Origin: Pseudomonadota bacterium
GTDB taxonomy: Bacteria > SAR324 > XYD2-FULL-50-16 > JAHJRI01
Reading direction: 5' to 3'
DNA: 5,961 nt
Assembly (NCBI GenBank): GCA_022360105.1
Contig: JAKSDL010000605.1
Coordinates: 1 to 5,961 of the forward strand
Below the pieces are notes generated by a model that saw nothing but the letters and a program-made list of their open reading frames with translations, was not told the DNA's origin and did no database searches. The position numbers and the translations under genes are program-made. Of this stretch, positions 1-5,961 are shown piece by piece (the stretch's first letter is position 1; every line of letters begins with the position of its first letter).

Positions 1-23
1 AAACCCTCTCTACACAGCATTAT

Positions 24-56
24 CCGGAAACCTGTTTTTTTGCCAGGCGGTTTTTT
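24..56 (+). terminator. Candidate rho-independent terminator of a gene left of the window
   Basis: An imperfect hairpin is visible: CCG (24-26) can pair with CGG (48-50) and CCTG (31-34) with CAGG (44-47), leaving GAAA (27-30) bulged and a T-rich loop. A run of six T follows at 51-56. An alternative pairing is AAACC (28-32) with GGTTT (49-53). The T run lies on the 3' side when read on the + strand, so it would end a + strand transcript entering from the left. The stem is short and bulged, so this is a moderate call only. Confidence 0.4.
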
Positions 57-156
57 CATGTCCGATCATGGATGTGAAGATAAGCGAAATAGAACAAAAA
101 CATCAAAACCAAAAACCGAACCTTCGTTTTTTTCAATTCAAATCGGGACAAATTAA

Positions 157-312
157 ATGACAAGAGATGGTAACTGGATATTTGGTGGGTTGTTTTGGGT
201 AGGCAGATCTGTTTATTCGTCTATCAAAGGTGCTAATACACAATCAAACCTTCCCGGTGAACACTTCAATTTTAGATCCAACGGTACGCATGAGTTTAAT
301 CACATTGGTTAA
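157..312 (+). CDS. Doubtful 51-residue ORF
   Basis: An ATG at 157 opens a 51-codon frame ending in TAA at 310-312. The product would begin MTRDGNWIFGGLFWVGRSVY, a modestly hydrophobic start, followed by a polar Asn/Gly/His-rich tail ending in HEFNHIG. There is no clean Shine-Dalgarno sequence; the nearest purine-rich string is GGGAC about 8 nt before the ATG. I do not recognise the peptide. It stands alone, with no neighbour to suggest a role, and an ORF this short is easily produced by chance. It is listed because it is the best ATG-started frame in the first 500 bases. Confidence 0.15.
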   Translation: MTRDGNWIFGGLFWVGRSVYSSIKGANTQSNLPGEHFNFRSNGTHEFNHIG

Positions 313-342
313 ATATTTTACAACAAACTGAACGACTAATTC

Positions 343-412
343 AGCCGCCTTCAAGGGGCTTTAACAGTGCTACAGCAGGAAACCAATCCTGTGGGTTTGT
401 CAGTCAGCAAAC
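343..412. repeat. Three consecutive small inverted repeats
   Basis: Three hairpins follow one another. AGCC-CCT (343-350, with G347 bulged) pairs with AGG-GGCT (354-360). CAGGA (376-380) pairs with TCCTG (387-391). GTTTG (395-399) pairs with CAAAC (408-412). Each stem has 5 to 7 pairs with a loop of 3 to 8 nt. Together they might form a structured RNA or a terminator array, but none is followed by a T run and stems of this size occur by chance. Confidence 0.2.
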
Positions 413-595
413 GCTTATTAAATTTTTATTCTGTAATACCAAATATATACAAGCGCGATTGTAAAAACTTTTGAAAAATCTTTTAAGCTTCATCGTCTTT
501 TAAGTATATAAGAAATAGCTTTTTTCTCCCTTCAAAATATTATCGTTGGTTATGATGTCAATAATGATGTCCTTGCGGCATAGGTAGCCGTTATT

Positions 596-793
596 TCAGG
601 TTTTGTCGGTTTTTATACTTGGTTTTTCTGTTTCAGGTAAAGCTTGAAATACAACTACTAAATCTACTCGATTTGAACTGCTGAAAATCGTAATCACCCT
701 GGATAGCCCATGAATAGGCTCGCCAAAAAATAGCTTTTCTATTGAGTTAAAGAAATCATCGACTCTCGTTTTCAAAACATCGTTAAGGACGGT
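596..793 (-). pseudogene. Possible decayed coding remnant on the minus strand
   Basis: Read right to left, a frame stays open for 65 codons before TGA (complement of 596-598). It has no ATG but has a possible TTG at 775. Its translation has protein-like composition, with segments such as TRVDDFFNSIEKLFFGEP and NRVDLVVVFQALPETEKP. The same frame continues protein-like on both sides but is broken: upstream by a stop at 794-796 and another near 857, and downstream by stops at 596-598 and about 505. Such interruptions fit an old gene gathering stop codons. Against this, a + strand frame (714-989) over the same bases is open for 91 codons, so the coding strand is ambiguous and chance is not excluded. 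No family was recognised. Confidence 0.2.
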
Positions 794-824
794 TCACGTT
801 AAAACATTAAATTCTTCAGGGACC

Positions 825-989
825 ATGTCGTTTTTGAAGTCAACCTGCTGGGAATTTGCCGTTTACTGCTCAGAAGTAAATTTGAAATTTTCAGACCCGA
901 TTTACACATTGATGTTTCACAATCTGAGATTTGTCCTGATTTTGAAATCATTTATCGTAGGGCAATCAAAAATCCAATATAACCGATAA
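825..989 (+). CDS. Doubtful 54-residue ORF inside a longer open frame
   Basis: This is an ATG-started frame of 54 codons ending in TAA at 987-989. It lies within a stop-free + strand stretch of 91 codons beginning at 714. The predicted start is MSFLKSTCWEFAVYCSEVNL. No good ribosome binding site precedes the ATG, and the product is unfamiliar. It partly overlaps the antisense frame described at 596-793 and its upstream extension. At most one of the two is likely to have been coding, and the open + frame may simply be the shadow of a decayed minus-strand gene. Confidence 0.12.
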   Translation: MSFLKSTCWEFAVYCSEVNLKFSDPIYTLMFHNLRFVLILKSFIVGQSKIQYNR

Positions 990-1058
990 AACGATTGAAA
1001 TAGAGTGCATCAGTATAGGCAAGTGAAGTGTCCAGATTAAGTAATTACCGTTTTTCGC

Positions 1059-1087
1059 TTCAAAATTCCGTTTCATTCAATTATACA
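1059..1087 (+). promoter_or_regulatory. Candidate sigma-70-type promoter for the chemoreceptor gene
   Basis: TTCAAA (1059-1064) and TATACA (1082-1087) are separated by 17 nt. Each matches the vegetative consensus hexamers at four of six positions. Transcription would start around 1094, leaving a leader of about 60 nt before the start codon. In DNA this AT-rich, matches of this quality are common. Confidence 0.25.
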
Positions 1088-1142
1088 ATACATGTTAATG
1101 AAATCACGCTTAGAAAAAGCAATACAATTATCTAAAATAACG

Positions 1143-1148
1143 TAGGAG
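1143..1148 (+). promoter_or_regulatory. Ribosome binding site of the chemoreceptor gene
   Basis: TAGGAG lies 5 nt before the ATG at 1154. It fixes this ATG as the start rather than the in-frame Met codon nine residues in. Confidence 0.8.
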
Positions 1149-1153
1149 TAATT

Positions 1154-2668
1154 ATGACAAGGTCTGGATTTGTCGACATGTTTATTCCGGAAAGAGTAAA
1201 GGCCGATATAATTTACTATACCAAGGCTAGATTGGTTGTATGGGTAATACTTAGTCTTGATGTTTCTGCCGTTCTTTTAGCAATCTTTTATTTCGTGACC
1301 GACAAAATTCCTTATGGGATTGCCATTGCAATCTGCGGATTCGTGATTGCATTTTTATTGTTTTACTTGAAAAAAACCGGATCAACCTTTCAAGTGGGAA
1401 ATGCCATTACTTGCGTTATGTTTATCCTTCTAACCTACCTGATTGCAACCGGGGCTGGTGTGATGGAGACAGACAATTCATGGTATGTAACGGTCATCAT
1501 CCTGAGCATCATGATGTCCGGCTTCCGTTCGGGTATTTTCTGGGGAGTCGCTTCAGCAGCCTCAATCATGATATTTTACTATTTGAACATGTCCGGTAGG
1601 CAAATGGGGCCGATAAATACCGATCCGACGGAATATTTTGTGGCTTATTTTTTTCTCGTCATTGTCATGCTGGCCCTCGGATTGATCTATGAAAGAAATG
1701 TGATCAATAGTCAAAGGCAAATAAATGAGGAACGGAGAAATTCAAAAGCCAAGGCTGATGAACTGCTTGTGGTTACCGATGAGGTTGAGCAGGTCATGGG
1801 ACGGGTCTCAGGTCGCGATTTATCCGTTCGCATCAAGGGGAATTATAACGGTAATTTGAAAAACTTGAAAGAAAGCATAAATGAAACGATCGACTTACTC
1901 AACAGCGTGATTGAAGAAACAAAACGGTCTTCGGAAAAGGTGTTTGAAAATGCCAACGAATTGGCAGACTCCGCGCAAAGCCTTTCTAACAGCACATCTA
2001 ACCAAGCTTCTGGTTTGGAGGAGATTTCATCTTCAATGAACGAAATCGAAACAAACGCTAAAAACAACAGTGAAAGTGCGTCTCATGCCCAAGCATTGAG
2101 TAATGAAGCGCTTGAAGAAGTTAGAAGTGGAACGGAACGTATGGAGTATATGTTGAAAGGCATGAAAGAGATAAATGATACCAGTTCAAGCGTAACCAAC
2201 GTGATCAAGGTCATTGATGAGATCGCTTTTCAGACAAATCTGCTTGCCCTGAACGCTGCTGTCGAAGCTGCTCGGGCTGGAAAATTCGGAAAAGGCTTTG
2301 CCGTTGTGGCCGAAGAGGTTCGAAACCTGGCCCAAAGAAGTTCAGAAGCCGCTAAAGATACCAATAATCTGATCGAACGTTCAATCAAAGAGGTGGCAGT
2401 CGGGGTAAGTAGTGCAGATCAAGTCGCTGAAGTTTTAACCAAGATCAGCAGCAGCGTCGAGAAAGTAAACAACCTCGTTTGTGATATTTCTTCTGCTTCG
2501 CAGGAACAGAATGACTCCATTATTGAAATCAACAGGGGGCTTTCTCAAATCAATGAATCCAATCAGACAAATTCCGCTGTAGCAGAAGAAACGGCTGCGG
2601 CGTCTGAAGAATTGTCGACCCATTCTTCCCAACTACAAAAAGATATTAGCTCTTTTAAACTAATATAA
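1154..2668 (+). CDS. Methyl-accepting chemotaxis protein, six-helix membrane type
   Basis: This is a chemoreceptor that relays a stimulus to the CheA/CheW kinase complex at the inner membrane; 504 residues. About six hydrophobic helices are visible at roughly 27-48, 53-72, 83-101, 109-124, 127-145 and 161-179, joined by short loops. The usual large periplasmic ligand domain is therefore absent, and sensing is probably within or near the membrane. A HAMP-like linker follows (about 205-250, with [15 protein letters not shown]), then a long coiled-coil signalling domain. The conserved hairpin tip is clear at about 353-395 ([20 protein letters not shown], then [15 protein letters not shown]). Gln/Glu-rich stretches near 284-298 and 476-487 ([13 protein letters not shown]) are likely methylation helices. 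The protein ends in SSFKLI, without the C-terminal NWETF-type pentapeptide that tethers CheR in enteric receptors. The gene stands alone, so the ligand cannot be inferred. The family call is secure; the sensor function is unknown. Confidence 0.96.
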   Translation: MTRSGFVDMFIPERVKADIIYYTKARLVVWVILSLDVSAVLLAIFYFVTDKIPYGIAIAICGFVIAFLLFYLKKTGSTFQVGNAITCVMFILLTYLIATGAGVMETDNSWYVTVIILSIMMSGFRSGIFWGVASAASIMIFYYLNMSGRQMGPINTDPTEYFVAYFFLVIVMLALGLIYERNVINSQRQINEERRNSKAKADELLVVTDEVEQVMGRVSGRDLSVRIKGNYNGNLKNLKESINETIDLLNSVIEETKRSSEKVFENANELADSAQSLSNSTSNQASGLEEISSSMNEIETNAKNNSESASHAQALSNEALEEVRSGTERMEYMLKGMKEINDTSSSVTNVIKVIDEIAFQTNLLALNAAVEAARAGKFGKGFAVVAEEVRNLAQRSSEAAKDTNNLIERSIKEVAVGVSSADQVAEVLTKISSSVEKVNNLVCDISSASQEQNDSIIEINRGLSQINESNQTNSAVAEETAAASEELSTHSSQLQKDISSFKLI

Positions 2669-2698
2669 AATCATTGGATTTTATTTAAGTTTAAAAGA
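2651..2698 (+). terminator. Large hairpin over the chemoreceptor stop codon, probable terminator
   Basis: The 11 bases at 2651-2661 (TCTTTTAAACT) are the exact reverse complement of 2688-2698. Inside them, ATAAAATC (2665-2672) is the exact reverse complement of 2677-2684 around the loop ATTG. A 3-by-3 internal loop separates the two stems, so 20 of 22 arm positions can pair. The hairpin includes the last codons and the TAA of the chemoreceptor gene. It is AT-rich and followed only by TTT (2699-2701), so it is not a textbook intrinsic terminator. It may act in either direction or protect the 3' end of the mRNA. Confidence 0.5.
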
Positions 2699-2706
2699 TT
2701 TGGTGG

Positions 2707-2776
2707 ACCGGTTTTCGCCAATCCGGTTCGTGTTTCCATTCCAACTAACGGAAAACAGTTGCCAAACGGTTTTGGC
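2707..2776. repeat. Two short hairpins in the intergenic region
   Basis: ACCGG (2707-2711) can pair with CCGGT (2723-2727) around an 11-nt loop. GCCAAA (2761-2766) pairs perfectly with TTTGGC (2771-2776) around CGGT. Neither is followed by a T run, so neither is a good terminator. They add to an unusually palindrome-rich spacer between the chemoreceptor and ThDP genes. Confidence 0.3.
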
Positions 2777-2817
2777 TCAGCATCAATAACCATAAGGTTC
2801 ATTGCGTCTATCGACAG

Positions 2818-2857
2818 GTATGCGCTGCTTTTCAAAATGAGCAAAATCAGCGCATAC
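2818..2857. repeat. Perfect 10-bp inverted repeat before the ThDP gene
   Basis: GTATGCGCTG (2818-2827) is the exact reverse complement of CAGCGCATAC (2848-2857). After one mismatch (C2828 against T2847), TTTT (2829-2832) can further pair with AAAA (2843-2846), giving a stem of about 14 pairs around a 10-nt loop. It ends 47 nt before the ATG at 2905, in the expected promoter or leader zone. It could be an operator for a dimeric regulator, a leader-RNA hairpin or a dispersed palindrome. The absence of a downstream T run argues against an intrinsic terminator. The repeat itself is certain; its function is not. Confidence 0.6.
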
Positions 2858-2890
2858 GCTTCGGACTGTCTTCAGGCCCAACGACTAAAC

Positions 2891-2897
2891 AAAGGAG
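2891..2897 (+). promoter_or_regulatory. Ribosome binding site of the ThDP enzyme gene
   Basis: AAAGGAG lies 7 nt before the ATG at 2905, a near-ideal site that supports this start. Confidence 0.85.
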
Positions 2898-2904
2898 CGT
2901 TCTC

Positions 2905-5313
2905 ATGGCAAAAAAAACTGTTCTTGGTATTGTAATATATTCACTTGAAAAGCAATTAGTTGATGCACTTTCCTACCCCTTTTCAGCATTGGCCCTAAAG
3001 AGTGGTGTCAAGATTTCCCTTGATTGCCCTGAAAAAACGGACAGAATAGCAATTAAAGACCCGGTTCTCTTTGGTTCCATTTTGAACTCAGCCGCTGAGC
3101 TCATCGAAAAAATGGATAATTTTGAACTGGCGATTGTAGCTGATCATTCCATTGAAAAACTGCATGAAAAACTAATCCGATTAAACAAAGAAACGATACA
3201 AAACGATGATACTCTTTTGGTATCGATGCTATTATATGATGGACGCCCTTCCAATCACATTCATAATGAAAGAAGAGTGCTGGAAAGATCGATCGATTCA
3301 TTTTTTGAAAGTTTAACAAGGAATAACATAAAATGGATTCGTGTACATAATTCCGTTATCGTCTACCAGGATTCCATGCCGGTTTTAAACAAGTTATATA
3401 TTTGTTCCTACCGTTATTGCGTAAGAGTTGTTGATGGTGGTGGTTATTTAGCACCAGCATTTGATGTTGTTAATCAATTCACAAATTTTTTTCAACTTTT
3501 CTACAGCAATCCACGTGCGTTAAGGGGTTTTGGAAAACGAAGGTCAATCACGGCTGCTGTTGAAATAGATAAGTTTCTTTCTTCAACAACGAATAGTTGG
3601 GATTTTTACTATTTTACCGGTTCTCTCGTATCATCTATTATTGACACGTTTGAAAAATTGAAAGCAAAAGGAGCAAATGGTTTTTGTTTGTCCGGGCCCA
3701 GTGAGCACAGTTTAGCCTGCGGTGCTGTTGCAAACTGGCAATTACACCAACGTCCCTTTGTTATTGTAATAACAAGTGGAATGGGAGACGAATTAAAAGG
3801 AACACTTACAAATCTAAAACAAAGTAAGGCTCGTGGATTTGTCATTGTTGCAGAGGCAAATCCCGGTTCCTGGTTCCCATTTCAAGGTACAAACTATGAT
3901 GAAGACAATATCGTCAACGTCATGAAAGCGCGCGATTTGCCGGTCGTTTCATTTACCAACCCTGAAAACATGTGTGAAAATCTGACAGAAGCCTTTCATT
4001 TGTACAATACAAATGACAGACCTGTCGTCTTATTGCTTTCAACAAAGGTATTGATGTCCACGGAAGAGTTGAAGCAACCGATCGTGGTTCCCCCGGTTAA
4101 TAAAAAAATTCAATACGATGAAAAAAATCTTGATGACATCATTAACATTCTTAACAACGAACCAAGCAGAATTGTATGGCGATGCGGTGTTTTATCCCAA
4201 GAAGAGTATCATCTTGTCGAACAAATTGCTAAACGGGCAGGTATTGTTTTGGTCGATGGAATTACCCGGCCGGGTTCCGTTTCAAGATACAAGGATAAAA
4301 CTATTGTAAAAAATTACTTTGGATCTTTCTCATTATACGGCTATTCAAAAAAGATCTATCGCTATGTAACGGAAAAAGGGAAAATTAGAGATAAAAGGGA
4401 GCAGGTACTTTTTTTCTTGAAGTCCAAGATCAGTCAAATCAGCTCTCCTTTTTCGGAGGCCTCGTTAAGAAACAAATTTCGCATTGCTCAGGTTAACAAC
4501 AATCCTGCACATATAGCACCGTTTGCCGATTATTATTGTCAGATGAATCTGATCGATTTTTTGGAGAGGGTAAAAAACAGATTAGATGTTTCTCCGGATG
4601 TTTTGTCATTCAGAAAAAGTACTATGGATAATACGGCAGTCGGTAAGGACACATACAGTAAATCAATTGCGGTTCAACCAATGTTTCCAAATTACTTTTT
4701 TACGGAACTCAACAAAACCATCGAGTATTTGGTTAAAAATGACAACTATACTTACACGGGTATTTACGATGTCGGTCGAAACGGTGTTTCTGCCTTTCGG
4801 AATATTGTTCGAACAGGTCCGGGCTTTTCCGGTTGGTACGGGAGGGCATTAATGGGAGATGCATTGTTAGCTGTTAATAGTCTGGCAGTGACATCGAAGA
4901 ACAATATACTCGCCTTTATTGGGGATGGTGCAAAAAAAATGGTTCCCGACATCAGGGCGAATATGATTGATAATATCATCCATCAACGTAAAAATTTAGA
5001 TATTAATATTAGCATTTTTTATTTGGCTAATGGATTTTTCTCACTTATTAATACGTTTCAAGAATCGTTTTTACACAACAGGGCCAGGAGACAAATGAGT
5101 TGCACGACCTTTCTTGAACCTGCAGGTACATTTGAAATAGAAAATATTCGTATTAATCAGCATATTATTGAAAAATATGACCATGAGTTATTTACCACCG
5201 CCTTGGGAAAAAAAGGTGAGGTTAATTTTTTTAACGTACTGCTATCACACAATAACACCGGAGACGGCCTTTCTTTGGCTTCAATTAAATCTTACAGTTG
5301 GCAAGAAGAATAA
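2905..5313 (+). CDS. Divergent ThDP-dependent enzyme (acetolactate synthase/decarboxylase superfamily) with long N-terminal extension
   Basis: This 802-residue protein is probably a cytoplasmic C-C lyase, ligase or decarboxylase acting on a 2-keto acid or acyl-CoA; the substrate is unknown. Residues 1 to about 225 match nothing I recognise. The pyrimidine-binding domain follows (about 230-385). GPSEHS through TSGMG (264-294) aligns without gaps to the HE...TSGPG block of acetolactate synthases, making Glu267 the likely cofactor-activating glutamate. A central domain of the TPP_enzyme_M kind spans about 405-560 (NEPSRIVWRCGVLS, later FRIAQVNNNPAHIAPFA). The pyrophosphate-binding domain lies at about 600-750, with GDG at 673-675 and ANGFF at 708-712; Asp674 and Asn709 are the likely Mg ligands. 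They are 35 residues apart, against 27 in yeast pyruvate decarboxylase, and Ala replaces the first Asn of the usual NN. Classic members have about 550-600 residues. The extra N-terminal domain recalls PigD-type Stetter enzymes by size only. It is the first gene of a tight pair with the CaiB/BaiF gene. The superfamily is fairly sure; the reaction is not. Confidence 0.85.
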   Translation: MAKKTVLGIVIYSLEKQLVDALSYPFSALALKSGVKISLDCPEKTDRIAIKDPVLFGSILNSAAELIEKMDNFELAIVADHSIEKLHEKLIRLNKETIQNDDTLLVSMLLYDGRPSNHIHNERRVLERSIDSFFESLTRNNIKWIRVHNSVIVYQDSMPVLNKLYICSYRYCVRVVDGGGYLAPAFDVVNQFTNFFQLFYSNPRALRGFGKRRSITAAVEIDKFLSSTTNSWDFYYFTGSLVSSIIDTFEKLKAKGANGFCLSGPSEHSLACGAVANWQLHQRPFVIVITSGMGDELKGTLTNLKQSKARGFVIVAEANPGSWFPFQGTNYDEDNIVNVMKARDLPVVSFTNPENMCENLTEAFHLYNTNDRPVVLLLSTKVLMSTEELKQPIVVPPVNKKIQYDEKNLDDIINILNNEPSRIVWRCGVLSQEEYHLVEQIAKRAGIVLVDGITRPGSVSRYKDKTIVKNYFGSFSLYGYSKKIYRYVTEKGKIRDKREQVLFFLKSKISQISSPFSEASLRNKFRIAQVNNNPAHIAPFADYYCQMNLIDFLERVKNRLDVSPDVLSFRKSTMDNTAVGKDTYSKSIAVQPMFPNYFFTELNKTIEYLVKNDNYTYTGIYDVGRNGVSAFRNIVRTGPGFSGWYGRALMGDALLAVNSLAVTSKNNILAFIGDGAKKMVPDIRANMIDNIIHQRKNLDINISIFYLANGFFSLINTFQESFLHNRARRQMSCTTFLEPAGTFEIENIRINQHIIEKYDHELFTTALGKKGEVNFFNVLLSHNNTGDGLSLASIKSYSWQEE

Positions 5314-5317
5314 AGGA
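5312..5317 (+). promoter_or_regulatory. Ribosome binding site of the CaiB/BaiF gene, overlapping the upstream stop
   Basis: AAAGGA begins inside the TAA stop codon (5311-5313) of the ThDP gene and lies 8 nt before the ATG at 5326. This arrangement suggests translational coupling and a shared mRNA. Confidence 0.8.
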
Positions 5318-5325
5318 CGATTTAT

Positions 5326-5961
5326 ATGAATTATAATGAAGGCCCTTTAGCCGGGGTGACAGTACTTGATTTATCAATGACTTTCCCTGGCTCTTTGGCT
5401 GCCATGTATCTTGGGGATTTGGGTGCTACCGTTATAAAAATAGAGAATCCTAAACTTGGAGATCCCGGCAGAAAAATGGGAAATCCGTTAATAATGACGG
5501 ATGAAAATATCAAATCGGACAGTGCGGTTTATTATATGAGCAACCGAAATAAAAAATCCATTACTGTCAATATTAAAAGAAAAGAAGGTCAGGATATCAT
5601 CCGTAATCTTTTATCAACCACGGATATTTTAATTGAAACTTTTAGTCAGGGTACCCTGGAAAAAACGGGACTTGATTATGAAAGTCTTAAAGATAGCTTT
5701 CCCGAATTGATTTTTTGCCATATTTCCACCTTTGGCGCAAAAGGTCTCTACTCACAAAAAACGGGACATGATGGTAATTGTCTGGCTTATACCGGATTGC
5801 TAAATCAAAACCGTTCAATAGATGGCACACCCCAAATACCTGGATTTCAAATGGCAGATATTGGTGGGGGAGCTTATATTGCATTGATATCGATTTTAGC
5901 AGCTTTATTTTATAAAGAAAGAAACAAGACAGGACAATTTTTGGATGTGGCGCTGCTTGAC
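5326..5961 (+). CDS. CaiB/BaiF-family CoA-transferase or alpha-methylacyl-CoA racemase-like protein, 3' end outside window
   Basis: The first 212 residues are present and the frame is open at the window edge; family members usually have about 360-430. The N-terminus is typical: GPLAGVTVLDLS (6-17), then DLGATVIKIENP (31-42), NRNKKSITVNIK (73-84) and ADIGGG (177-182). The family moves CoA between carboxylic acids or epimerises 2-methylacyl-CoA thioesters. His148 in TGHDGN and Asp178 in ADIGGG are 30 residues apart, the same spacing as the catalytic His126 and Asp156 of Mycobacterium tuberculosis alpha-methylacyl-CoA racemase. This favours the racemase-like branch, where the usual motif is GHDINY, although here it reads GHDGNC. 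In CoA-transferases such as formyl-CoA transferase, the equivalent aspartate forms the acyl anhydride. It starts 12 nt after the ThDP gene and is probably co-translated with it, so the two likely handle the same acyl-CoA. The third racemase residue, a glutamate further on, is beyond the window. Confidence 0.9.
   Translation, partial: MNYNEGPLAGVTVLDLSMTFPGSLAAMYLGDLGATVIKIENPKLGDPGRKMGNPLIMTDENIKSDSAVYYMSNRNKKSITVNIKRKEGQDIIRNLLSTTDILIETFSQGTLEKTGLDYESLKDSFPELIFCHISTFGAKGLYSQKTGHDGNCLAYTGLLNQNRSIDGTPQIPGFQMADIGGGAYIALISILAALFYKERNKTGQFLDVALLD

Larger units (their letters stand above)
57..1153. other. Gene-poor region, about 1.1 kb, with no convincing intact gene
   Basis: Neither strand has a long ATG-initiated reading frame with a good ribosome binding site. 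The stretch is AT-rich with frequent stops. Contents seen by eye: an A/T-flanked mini-hairpin with a T7 run at 111-133, a 51-codon ORF at 157-312, a run of small hairpins at 343-412, and open but stop-interrupted frames on both strands between about 430 and 990. The last 100 bases are likely to contain the promoter of the chemoreceptor gene. The region could be decayed coding DNA, a long regulatory leader or an old mobile-element scar. No transposase motif, terminal repeats, tRNA or CRISPR units were recognised. Confidence 0.6.

Noticed and set aside
111..133. A5/T7-flanked mini-hairpin as a terminator
   Set aside because: The core stem is only 3 to 4 pairs with a 2 to 4 nt loop, and the flanking A/T pairing contains a bulge. 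A T-rich run in AT-rich DNA is not sufficient evidence.
552..571. Direct repeat ATGATGTC twice with a 4-nt spacer
   Set aside because: It is an 8-nt repeat occurring only twice in AT-rich DNA, with no longer array, CRISPR-like spacing or link to a gene.
963..989. Sigma-28 (flagellar) promoter-like ACCGATAA 165 nt before the chemoreceptor gene
   Set aside because: The -10-like element matches GCCGATAA at seven of eight positions, but the -35 region at the correct 11-nt spacing (CAATCAAA) matches TAAAGTTT at only two of eight. It also lies within an open frame of unclear status.
1..1153. Insertion sequence or other mobile element in the left region
   Set aside because: I found no transposase motif, no matching terminal inverted repeats and no target-site duplication by eye; a decayed element cannot be excluded.
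1411..1599. Alternative-frame ORF inside the chemoreceptor gene
   Set aside because: It lies wholly within a secure coding sequence in another frame, has no ribosome binding site and gives a protein of no recognisable kind.
4586..4852. 88-codon alternative-frame ORF inside the ThDP gene
   Set aside because: It overlaps the conserved central and pyrophosphate-binding domains in a shifted frame, so it is a shadow of the real gene.

Overview
The window carries three clear protein genes, all on the + strand, plus about 1.15 kb of gene-poor DNA at the left. The sequence is AT-rich (roughly 40% G+C by eye) with well-formed AGGAG-type ribosome binding sites. The chemoreceptor points to a motile bacterium. 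Its signalling tip and the gene mix would fit a Gram-negative such as a Desulfobacterota member, but that is a weak inference, because no rRNA or taxonomic marker is present.

Layout. 1-1153: no convincing intact gene. It holds a terminator-like hairpin with a T6 run near the left edge, a short ORF of doubtful reality, a run of small hairpins around 343-412, and stop-interrupted open frames on both strands between about 430 and 990 that may be a decayed gene. 1154-2668: a methyl-accepting chemotaxis protein with six predicted N-terminal membrane helices and no sizeable periplasmic sensor domain. 2669-2904: an intergenic stretch rich in inverted repeats. A 48-nt hairpin straddles the chemoreceptor stop codon, and a perfect 10-bp inverted repeat lies 47 nt before the next start. 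2905-5313: an 802-residue thiamine-diphosphate (ThDP) enzyme with a roughly 220-residue N-terminal extension of unknown nature. 5326-5961 and beyond: the first 212 codons of a CaiB/BaiF (class III CoA-transferase / alpha-methylacyl-CoA racemase) protein, cut by the window edge.

How the genes work together. The ThDP and CaiB/BaiF genes are separated by 12 nt, and the second ribosome binding site overlaps the first stop codon, so they very probably form one operon. ThDP C-C lyases or decarboxylases beside class III CoA-transferases are known from oxalate catabolism (Oxc plus Frc). Here, however, the ThDP protein is highly divergent and much longer than Oxc, and the CaiB/BaiF protein has the His/Asp pair of alpha-methylacyl-CoA racemases. 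The pair is best read as the start of an uncharacterised acyl-CoA or 2-keto-acid pathway, possibly a biosynthetic cluster continuing to the right. The chemoreceptor appears to be a separate transcription unit. The most interesting part of the window is the ThDP/CaiB pair and the repeat-rich leader in front of it.
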